Shown here: positions 1 to 6,347 of the stretch, piece by piece | How the letters are laid out: each line of letters opens with the position of its first letter | How positions within the stretch are numbered: the stretch's first letter is position 1 | Assembly (NCBI GenBank): GCA_910585415.1 | Contig: CAJUDT010000016.1 | Span: 1-22,363 of the forward strand | Origin: an uncultured Flavonifractor sp. | Lineage (GTDB): Bacteria; Bacillota; Clostridia; Oscillospirales; Oscillospiraceae | DNA length: 22,363 bases | Direction of reading: 5' to 3' | The notes under the pieces: generated by a model | Databases searched by the model: none | Told to the model about the DNA's origin: nothing | What the model saw: the letters and a program-made list of their open reading frames with translations, nothing else | Position numbers and translations under genes: made by a program

Positions 1-8
1 TGATCTTT

Positions 9-48
9 GGTTACTTTCCATCACTGGAAAGTAACCCGCCGGAGGCGG
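9..48. repeat. Palindromic intergenic hairpin near window start
   Basis: A perfect 12-bp inverted repeat (GGTTACTTTCCA at 9-20, its reverse complement at 25-36) encloses a 4-nt loop. It is followed at once by a small GC hairpin (CCCGCC 35-40, GGCGGG 44-49, loop GGA). The AT-rich double arm resembles the TACTTT-type hairpin at 11507-11534. It may be the terminator of a gene upstream of the window, or one copy of a dispersed intergenic palindrome family. No run of Ts follows on the + strand, so a classical intrinsic terminator reading rightward is not supported. The dispersed-repeat reading is an inference from the resemblance between the copies. Confidence 0.7.
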
Positions 49-200
49 GACCAGCCAACAAAACCCACCAGAGTACCGAGGAAGAAGCAGAAGGGAAACA
101 AACACCACCCCCGAAAGCCACAGCAAGCCCCACCAGAGACTGAACAAGGTAACGGCAAGTCCCCAGAGCAGCAAAAACCCAAAAAGCAAAACCAGAAAGC
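37..200 (+). other. T-depleted leader upstream of uvrC
   Basis: In these 164 bases I count only four T residues on the + strand (74, 141, 150, 160). The rest is A, C and G, rich in CCA, CAA and GAA. The frame open here (7-204) would encode a Lys/Pro/Gln-rich, low-complexity peptide without a recognisable domain or a Shine-Dalgarno site, so I do not call it a gene. If transcribed rightward, this RNA would contain almost no U and be largely unstructured. No sigma-A promoter is visible here because no AT-rich -10 box exists, so uvrC transcription probably starts upstream of the window or from an unrecognised site. Confidence 0.6.
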
Positions 201-211
201 GTGAGATATCC

Positions 212-2047
212 ATGACGTTTGAGGAACTAAAAGAAAAGGCCCACGCCCTGCCGCTCAAGCCTGGCGTCTACATCATGCAGGACGTCAAAAACGAAGTAAT
301 CTATGTGGGCAAAGCCAAAGCGCTGAAAAACCGGGTGAGCCAATATTTTGCCAACTTGGCCTCCCACACAGAAAAGACCCGCACCATGGTGAGTCAAATC
401 GACCACTTCGATGTTATTGTGGCCGACTCCGAATTTGAGGCCCTGGTTTTAGAAAGCTCTCTTATCAAGCGCCACCAACCCCGATATAACATCTTGCTCA
501 AGGACGACAAAGGCTACCCTTACATCCGCCTGACCGTCAAAGAGAACTACCCCAAATTCTCCCTGGCCAACCGGGCCGCCGAGGATGGAGCCCGCTATTT
601 TGGCCCCTATGGAAGCCGGGGCGCAACCCAAAATATCATTGACGCCCTCCGTCTGGCCCTGAAGCTGCCCTCCTGCAACAAAAAATTCCCGCGGGACATC
701 GGAAAAGAACGCCCATGCCTGAACTACCATATGGGCCAGTGCGACGGCTACTGCCGCCCGGAGATGGACCAGGAGCGCTACCGGGAATCCATGGATCAGG
801 CTGTCCGCCTGCTGGAGGGAAAATTTCAGGAGGTGGGCGATGAGCTTCAGGCGGAGATGGAGCAGGCGGCAGAGGAGCTCCGCTTTGAGAAAGCCGCCGA
901 GCTTCGGGACCGCTACCGCGCCATTGAGCTGCTGGGCAAGCGGCAAAAGGTAGTGGCCGGAAGTCTGGCCGACACCGACGTGGTGGGCTTTCATCGGGGT
1001 GAGGCCACCCGAAGCTGTTTTGTGGTGCTCCATTATGTGGAGGGCGAGCTTGCCGCGAAGGACTGGGACCTCATTGACACCCCCATGGAGGAAGACACCG
1101 CCGACATTCTCTCCGCCCTGGTACGGCAGTATTACGGAGGCCGGGGGCACCTGCCCAAGCAAATCCTGCTCCCTTGTGAGCTGGAGGACGAGGTTCCACT
1201 GACCCGGATGCTCTCCGAGGGAGCCGGACGGCGGGTAACCCTCATTACCCCCCAGCGGGGCGCCAAAATGGACCTAATCCGTCTGGCCAACAAGAACGCC
1301 GTAGAGGAAGTGGAGCGCTGGACCAGCCGGGAGGAACGGCAAAGCAAGCTCCTGGACCTGCTGGGCCGGATGCTGGATTTGGACGCGCCGCCCAAACGGA
1401 TGGAATCCTATGATATCTCCAACCAGGGGGCCGACGATATTGTAGCCTCCATGGTGGTCTATGTAAACGCCAAGCCTCTAAAACGGGACTACCGGCATTT
1501 CAAGCTCAAGGATATGAATGGCCCCGACGACTACGCCTCCATGGAGCAGGTTTTGACCCGGCGTTTCAAGCGCTACCTGGAGGGAGACGAAAAATTTTCC
1601 GAAAAGCCCGACCTGCTGCTCATTGACGGCGGGGAAAACCATGCCAAGGTGGCCGTACGGGTGCTGGAGACTCTGGGACTGGGTATCCCGGTCTTTGGCA
1701 TGGTGAAGGACGACCGCCACCGCACACGGGCCCTGGTGACCCCCGACGGCCGGGAAATCGGTATTCAGGGCAATCAGGCGGTATTTTCCCTCATTGGCCA
1801 GATTCAGGAGGAAACCCACCGTTTCGCCATTGAGTTCCACCGGCAGCAGCAGAACCAGCGGGTAAAGGGTTCTGTGCTGGACAAAATCCCCGGTGTGGGG
1901 GAGAGGCGGCGGAACGACCTGCTCAAGCACTTTAAGAGCGTTAAAAATATCAAAGCGGCGTCACTGGCGGAGCTGGGAGCCGTGGTGCCGAAGCACACCG
2001 CCCAGGCAATCTATGACTATTTCCACACAGAGGAGGCGGAAGCATGA
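212..2047 (+). CDS. uvrC: Excinuclease ABC subunit C (UvrC)
   Basis: UvrC makes the dual incision around bulky DNA lesions after UvrA/UvrB recognition in nucleotide excision repair. At 611 residues it is the usual length. The N-terminal GIY-YIG nuclease is intact: GVY at 18-20, IYVGKAK at 30-36 (Y31), R41, and the catalytic-type Glu81 in LESSLIK. A UVR motif that would contact UvrB lies around 205-240 (LRFEKAAELRDRY). The RNase H-like nuclease follows from about 395 (ESYDISN, LLLIDGG, GMVKDDRHRT). The C-terminus has helix-hairpin-helix DNA-binding motifs (IPGVGERRR). The ATG at 212 places the GIY-YIG motif at the normal distance; its ribosome site is weak (GTGAG at 201-205). The last four bases overlap the next start codon (ATGA at 2044-2047), implying translational coupling. 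Confidence 0.98.
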   Translation: MTFEELKEKAHALPLKPGVYIMQDVKNEVIYVGKAKALKNRVSQYFANLASHTEKTRTMVSQIDHFDVIVADSEFEALVLESSLIKRHQPRYNILLKDDKGYPYIRLTVKENYPKFSLANRAAEDGARYFGPYGSRGATQNIIDALRLALKLPSCNKKFPRDIGKERPCLNYHMGQCDGYCRPEMDQERYRESMDQAVRLLEGKFQEVGDELQAEMEQAAEELRFEKAAELRDRYRAIELLGKRQKVVAGSLADTDVVGFHRGEATRSCFVVLHYVEGELAAKDWDLIDTPMEEDTADILSALVRQYYGGRGHLPKQILLPCELEDEVPLTRMLSEGAGRRVTLITPQRGAKMDLIRLANKNAVEEVERWTSREERQSKLLDLLGRMLDLDAPPKRMESYDISNQGADDIVASMVVYVNAKPLKRDYRHFKLKDMNGPDDYASMEQVLTRRFKRYLEGDEKFSEKPDLLLIDGGENHAKVAVRVLETLGLGIPVFGMVKDDRHRTRALVTPDGREIGIQGNQAVFSLIGQIQEETHRFAIEFHRQQQNQRVKGSVLDKIPGVGERRRNDLLKHFKSVKNIKAASLAELGAVVPKHTAQAIYDYFHTEEAEA

Positions 2048-3459
2048 GGCGGACGATATTGGCGGCGGCGATACTCTTGCTTTTGTGCGGCTGTACGGCC
2101 CAAACAGAGCCGGATGAGACCAGTGTTCCAGCTCCTGAGGGGTATGTGACAACCCAACAGGCGGCTCAGGCGGTGGTGGACAGCCAGGCGGATTTGGCCG
2201 GTCTGCCCCAGCTGGAGCAGGAGGACCGGGACTTTTACCTCACCGAGCTCTATGGTTTGGAGGAAGGCGCTTGGACGGAGGCGGCTATTTTTGCGGCCTC
2301 CGGTGTGGATGCGCGGGAGATTGCGGTTATACGCCTGTCCAACGAGGAAGACTGGGAAACGGTCAATGCCTCTCTGTGGGAGTATTGCCGTTCCCGTCTG
2401 GCAGACTTCGTGGGCTATGCCCCGGAGCAGGCCGCCCTGGTAGAAGGGTGTAATGTGATTTCGGTTGACGGCTATATGGCTCTGATGATTTGCCAGGACC
2501 CGGAGGATGCGGAGCAGGTATTGCTGGAGTGCCTGTTGGGAGAGTCCGCCAAAAACCTTATCCCGGAAACCGTGCCGCCCACAGAAGCCCCTACACCTAC
2601 GCCTGAGGTGGAACCCAATGAGACGCCGCCGGAGCCCACGCAGACGCCTGAACCTGCGGAGACGGCTGCACCCACACAGACGCCTCCGCCTGCCGGCGCC
2701 CCAAGTCCGACACCTGCGGCGGAACCTGACCCCACGCCGGCTCCAACGCCTGCCCCCACGCCCACGCCCATGCCTACGGCGCAGGTGCTCAATCCTAGTC
2801 TGGACATCAGCGGCTTCATGCCATTCAATCCGCCCAATGAGTATGACATGAGCCTTTATAATACCTCCGCCATTCAGGCGGCGTATGCCTCTGGCAGCAC
2901 AGGGGGATTGAGTGAGAAGGACGCGGCTATTCTAGCCCGGTGCCGGGAGGCGCTGGAGGCGTGTGTCACGCCGGATATGACCGCGTTTGAAAAAGAACTT
3001 GCCCTCCACGACTGGCTGTTGGATAACTGTACCTATGATGAGAGCGTCCACAATGTCTATACTCCCCAGGGCCAGCCGGACAATACGAATCCTTACGGAC
3101 CGCTGGTCCAGGGCTATGGCATCTGTCTGGGCTATGCTACCAGCTTCCAGCTGCTGATGGACCTGAGCGGGGTGGAGTGCATCACGGTGGTGGGTGCGTC
3201 CTCCGATTCTACCGGGGATCATGCCTGGAATATGGTGCGCCTGGAGGGGGAATGGTACTGCGTGGACCCCACCTGGGACGATCCAATTGGCGTTGAATAT
3301 GTGCTCGACGGAACCAGACGGAGCCAGCTGCATCACCGCTATTTCAATGTCACCAGTGAGTACATGCGGCAGAGCAATCACCAATGGGATTACCTGAATG
3401 TTCCCGAAGCCACAGCGACGCGGTTCCTGTGGACCGGAAAGGGCACGTTGCCCTCGTAA
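2044..3459 (+). CDS. Lipoprotein with DUF4358 and transglutaminase-like domains
   Basis: This is a 471-residue exported lipoprotein. A signal peptide ends in a lipobox (LCGC, lipidated Cys17). Residues about 35-175 resemble DUF4358 (ELYGL, the REIAVIRL segment, and the C-terminal MALMICQDPEDAEQV). Residues about 177-247 form a Pro/Thr/Glu-rich linker with TPTP repeats, typical of a wall-spanning tether. A transglutaminase-like domain follows with a complete triad: Cys361 (GYGICLGYA), His393 (DHAWNMV) and Asp408 (VDPTWDD). Such bacterial domains often act as cysteine proteases or peptidoglycan-linked enzymes; the substrate here is unknown. The start overlaps the uvrC stop by 4 bases, so expression is probably coupled to uvrC although no functional link is evident. 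The combination of DUF4358 with the catalytic domain is the notable feature. Confidence 0.9.
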   Translation: MRRTILAAAILLLLCGCTAQTEPDETSVPAPEGYVTTQQAAQAVVDSQADLAGLPQLEQEDRDFYLTELYGLEEGAWTEAAIFAASGVDAREIAVIRLSNEEDWETVNASLWEYCRSRLADFVGYAPEQAALVEGCNVISVDGYMALMICQDPEDAEQVLLECLLGESAKNLIPETVPPTEAPTPTPEVEPNETPPEPTQTPEPAETAAPTQTPPPAGAPSPTPAAEPDPTPAPTPAPTPTPMPTAQVLNPSLDISGFMPFNPPNEYDMSLYNTSAIQAAYASGSTGGLSEKDAAILARCREALEACVTPDMTAFEKELALHDWLLDNCTYDESVHNVYTPQGQPDNTNPYGPLVQGYGICLGYATSFQLLMDLSGVECITVVGASSDSTGDHAWNMVRLEGEWYCVDPTWDDPIGVEYVLDGTRRSQLHHRYFNVTSEYMRQSNHQWDYLNVPEATATRFLWTGKGTLPS

Positions 3460-3522
3460 CAAGAGGGCGGGCGTGCCCCGGCGAGACCGCTTCAAACATC
3501 GAACGAAAAGGAGGGCCCAGCT

Positions 3523-3717
3523 ATGGACATCCATGTGGGAGACGTGCTGGAATTGAAAAAAGAGCACCCCTGCGGCAGCCGCCGCTGGGCGGTACTGCGG
3601 GTGGGGATGGACTTTCGCTTGCGGTGCCAGGGCTGTGGGCATGAGCTGATGCTCCCCCGCAGCAAGGCCGAAAAAAGCGTGAAAAAGATTCACCGGGCCG
3701 GGGAGGAATTGTCATGA
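3523..3717 (+). CDS. DUF951 family small protein
   Basis: This 64-residue basic protein begins MDIHVGDVLELKKEHPCG and contains the HPCGSRRW and CQGCGHELMLPRSKAEK segments that define DUF951, a small, widely conserved and uncharacterised Firmicutes family. The three cysteines (HPCG and CQGC) plus His could bind a metal or nucleic acid, but that is inference. A strong ribosome site (AAAGGAGG, about 3507-3514) precedes the ATG at a suitable distance. The gene ends in an ATGA overlap with hisC (3714-3717). It therefore sits in the same transcription unit as the genes on either side. Confidence 0.9.
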   Translation: MDIHVGDVLELKKEHPCGSRRWAVLRVGMDFRLRCQGCGHELMLPRSKAEKSVKKIHRAGEELS

Positions 3718-4790
3718 AGGAATATTGGAGCACCCGCATTCGGGACATGGTCCCCTACACCCCCGGCGAACAGCCCAAGGGGCGGACTTTTATCAAGCTC
3801 AACACCAACGAGAACCCCTATCCGCCCTCGCCCAAGGTCCTGGAGGCCATACAGGCCGCCGCTGGAGATTTGCGCCTCTACCCGGACCCGGAGTCCACCG
3901 CCCTGCGGGACGCCCTGGCGGAGCTTTATGGGCTGAAACGGGGGCAGGTCTTTGTGGGCAACGGCTCCGATGAGGTGTTGGCCCTGGCCTTTCAGGCGTT
4001 CTTTGACCCAGGGCGTACGATTCTGTTCCCCGACGTGACCTACAGCTTCTATCCGGTGTTCGCCAAGCTCTATGGCCTCTCTTTTCGGGAGGTCCCTCTG
4101 AATGAGCGCTTTGGAGTGCCGGTGGAGGAGTTTTTGGGGGAAAACGGCGGTGTGATTCTGCCCAACCCCAACGCCCCCACAGGGCGGGCCCTGCCCCTGG
4201 AGGACGTCCGGCGGCTGGCCGAGGGGAATCCCGGCGCGGTGGTCCTCATCGACGAGGCCTATGTGGACTTCGGCGCGGACTCCGCCGTGGGTTTGGTGGA
4301 GCGCCATCCCAATTTGCTGGTGGTGCAGACCTGCTCCAAGTCCCGCTCCCTGGCGGGCCTGCGGGTGGGCTTTGCCCTGGGGCATGAAAATTTGATTGCC
4401 GCCCTGGAGTGCGTGAAAAACTCCTTCAATTCCTACCCCCTGGACCGTCTGGCCCAGGCGGGGGCCCTGGCCGCGATTCAGGACCGGGCTTATTTCCAGG
4501 AGACCACCCAAAAGATCATCGCCACCCGGGAGCGCTTTACCGGGCAGCTCCGGGAGATGGGCTTTCAGCTGGAGGATTCCGCCGCCAATTTCCTCTTCAT
4601 CACCCACCCGAAAGTCCCCGCCAAGGCGCTGCTGGATGGTCTGCGGGAGCGGGGTATCTTGGTCCGTTGGTGGGACAAGCCGAGAATCAGCAATCACCTG
4701 CGGGTCACCGTGGGGACCGATGGGGAGATGGAGGCGCTGTGCCGGGCGCTGGAGGAATGTTTAAGTGCTGAATTGATGGCTGCCTTTTGA
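3714..4790 (+). CDS. hisC: Histidinol-phosphate aminotransferase (HisC)
   Basis: A PLP-dependent class I/II aminotransferase of 358 residues, the normal HisC length. It converts imidazole-acetol phosphate and glutamate to histidinol phosphate in histidine biosynthesis; close relatives act on aromatic amino acids. Visible hallmarks are KLNTNENPYPPSP near the N-terminus, GNGSDEVL, NPNAPTGRALP, VLIDEAYVDF, the PLP-binding Lys209 in TCSKSRSLAGLRVGFALG, and LRVTVGT with the phosphate-binding Arg near the end. The start is fixed by a 4-base overlap with the DUF951 stop and a GGGGAGGA ribosome site inside that gene. No other his gene is in the window, so this copy is separated from a his operon or serves a broader aminotransferase role. 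Confidence 0.93.
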   Translation: MKEYWSTRIRDMVPYTPGEQPKGRTFIKLNTNENPYPPSPKVLEAIQAAAGDLRLYPDPESTALRDALAELYGLKRGQVFVGNGSDEVLALAFQAFFDPGRTILFPDVTYSFYPVFAKLYGLSFREVPLNERFGVPVEEFLGENGGVILPNPNAPTGRALPLEDVRRLAEGNPGAVVLIDEAYVDFGADSAVGLVERHPNLLVVQTCSKSRSLAGLRVGFALGHENLIAALECVKNSFNSYPLDRLAQAGALAAIQDRAYFQETTQKIIATRERFTGQLREMGFQLEDSAANFLFITHPKVPAKALLDGLRERGILVRWWDKPRISNHLRVTVGTDGEMEALCRALEECLSAELMAAF

Positions 4791-4825
4791 ACATTAGATA
4801 ACGACGAGACACTTTGGAGGAAATG

Positions 4826-5380
4826 ATGATTGAATTAAATAGCCTTGTTCCCTCACAAGAGTTCAAAAATCAATTGACGATTTACACTGACGCTACTTTT
4901 GAGAACTTAAAATTGCCGAATGACCTTCAAGAGTGCCTAAAAAGAATAGGACTTCCATTAAATTCTTATCTCTGTGTTTTTGAGGAAAATCCTATAACAT
5001 TTTACCGAGAGCCGCAATTGCGCCGCTATGCGTTGATAAAGGGCGCCTATCTGGAAATTGCGGAAATGGCCTGGGTTGGGAAAATTGCTATTGATATAGC
5101 AAGCGGCCATGTATGGCAGATTTTTGAAAAGCGTTTTGAGGCATCCTTTATGAATAGCAGCATCGCTCAATATATAGAATGCCTGGGCGCATGGCTTCAA
5201 TTTTATCCTCAATTTCAAAAATACCTATCTGACGAGCTGAAAACCAATCCACAGTTCAGTTTATATGACGATTCAAGTGTATATGTTCCAATTAGCAAAA
5301 AACTTTCTGAAATAGACCCGGAGGCTATGAAAAACGATTATAACTATTGGCCTCGATGCTGTGAGCCGGATATTGTTTAG
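4826..5380 (+). CDS. SUKH-4-like immunity protein (orphan)
   Basis: A predicted cytoplasmic protein of 184 residues with no signal peptide. The pattern is that of SUKH-superfamily immunity proteins (closest to SUKH-4): LPNDLQECLKRIGLP near the start, a central IAIDIASGHVWQI strand pair, and FMNSSIAQYIECL followed by an aromatic, helical tail. Family members neutralise polymorphic toxins in contact-dependent competition. No toxin gene is adjacent, so this would be an orphan immunity gene. Start choice: TTG at 4814 would place the GGAGG ribosome site (4816-4820) inside the gene. ATG at 4823 is only 2 nt from it, so ATG at 4826 with a 5-nt spacer is preferred. The gene is much richer in A+T than its neighbours, suggesting lateral transfer. 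The family call is by pattern only. Confidence 0.7.
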   Translation: MIELNSLVPSQEFKNQLTIYTDATFENLKLPNDLQECLKRIGLPLNSYLCVFEENPITFYREPQLRRYALIKGAYLEIAEMAWVGKIAIDIASGHVWQIFEKRFEASFMNSSIAQYIECLGAWLQFYPQFQKYLSDELKTNPQFSLYDDSSVYVPISKKLSEIDPEAMKNDYNYWPRCCEPDIV

Positions 5381-5427
5381 GTTTGTGAAAGCCTGTCATC
5401 TGCGCTCAGTGCCAACCATACAATGCC

Positions 5428-5462
5428 ACAAGGGATGGACGAAACTTTCGTCCATCCCTTGT
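5428..5462 (+). terminator. Intrinsic terminator after the SUKH-like gene
   Basis: A perfect 17-bp inverted repeat (ACAAGGGATGGACGAAA at 5428-5444, reverse complement at 5446-5462) around a single central C, followed by CCCTTTTC. It lies 47 bp after the SUKH-like stop codon and before the promoter of the ABC cassette, as expected for a transcription boundary. The T run is short (four), so efficiency is uncertain. Confidence 0.75.
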
Positions 5463-5568
5463 CCCTTTTCGGCCCTGTAAGCATCCTGCGAAAATGTAAA
5501 AAATTTGTTATTTTCGGACACACTCCATGAATCTGTCTATTTTCCAACAGAATGTCCAAAATTGTCGG

Positions 5569-5598
5569 TTGTCAAAAGGGCGAGAAATTTGGTACAGT
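5569..5598 (+). promoter_or_regulatory. Sigma-A promoter of ABC export cassette
   Basis: TTGTCA at 5569-5574 and TACAGT at 5593-5598 are separated by 18 bp, with TGG just before the -10 giving an extended -10. It lies about 45 bp upstream of the ribosome site of the ATPase gene. Its position inside the longer open frame (from 5552) is one reason to start the ATPase at 5642. Confidence 0.6.
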
Positions 5599-5641
5599 AT
5601 ACAAAAAGAGCGGTTATGCGCAAAACAGGGGGAAGGACAGT

Positions 5642-6343
5642 ATGGCGGGGGTACAGCTGGAACATGTGGTCCGGGAGTACGTCATGGGCAAGACCGCCAT
5701 CCGGGCGGTGGACGATATCAGCTTCACCATCCCGGAGGGGAAGTACACCATCATTCTGGGGGCCAGCGGCGCGGGCAAGTCTACGGTGCTGAACATCCTG
5801 GGGGGCATGGATTCCCCCACCTCCGGGCTGGTGAGCGTCAACGGCAAGGAGATTTCCAGCTTCAACAAGCGCCAGCTCACCGGCTACCGGCGGGAGAGCA
5901 TTGGCTTTGTGTTTCAGTTTTATAATCTGATGGCCAACTTGACCGTGCTGGAAAACGTGGAGCTGGCCAGTCAAATCTGCAAAAACCCCTTGAATGCCAA
6001 GGAGGTGCTGCAAATGGTGGGCCTGGGGGACCGGATGCGGAATTTCCCCGCCCAGTGCTCCGGCGGCGAGCAGCAGCGGGTGGCAATTGCCCGCGCCCTG
6101 GCGAAAAATCCCGACGTGCTCCTATGCGACGAGCCCACCGGCGCGCTGGACTACCAGACCGGTAAGTCCATTCTGGCCCTGCTGTACGACCTGTGCAAAA
6201 AGAGCAAAAAGACGGTGGTGGTGGTCACCCACAACGGAGCCTTGGCCCCCACCGCCGATGTGCTTATCCGCATGAAAAACGGCAAAATTGAATCCTTTCA
6301 GGAAAACCCTTCTCCCACCCCTGTGTCTCAGCTGGAGTGGTAG
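5642..6343 (+). CDS. ABC transporter ATPase, MacB/LolD type
   Basis: Nucleotide-binding subunit of a tripartite-style exporter; it hydrolyses ATP in the cytoplasm to drive the adjacent FtsX-type permease. From ATG 5642 the protein has 233 residues, the family norm. All motifs are present: Walker A GASGAGKST (40-48), Q-loop Gln92 (VFQFYNLMANLTVLENVEL, typical of the MacB/LolD/FtsE group), signature CSGGEQQR (139-146), Walker B VLLCDE (159-164), D-loop ALD (168-170) and His197. The ATG at 5642 is preferred over the upstream in-frame start at 5552 because GGGGGAAGGA sits just before it, the promoter lies between the two, and the extra 30 residues look unrelated to the family. The permease starts 4 bp after the stop. 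Confidence 0.93.
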   Translation: MAGVQLEHVVREYVMGKTAIRAVDDISFTIPEGKYTIILGASGAGKSTVLNILGGMDSPTSGLVSVNGKEISSFNKRQLTGYRRESIGFVFQFYNLMANLTVLENVELASQICKNPLNAKEVLQMVGLGDRMRNFPAQCSGGEQQRVAIARALAKNPDVLLCDEPTGALDYQTGKSILALLYDLCKKSKKTVVVVTHNGALAPTADVLIRMKNGKIESFQENPSPTPVSQLEW

Positions 6344-6347
6344 CGGC

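Noticed and set aside
7..204. Open frame for a 65-residue Lys/Pro/Gln-rich peptide before uvrC
   Set aside because: It runs through the palindrome and T-depleted tract, has no ribosome site or domain, and its composition follows from the base bias.
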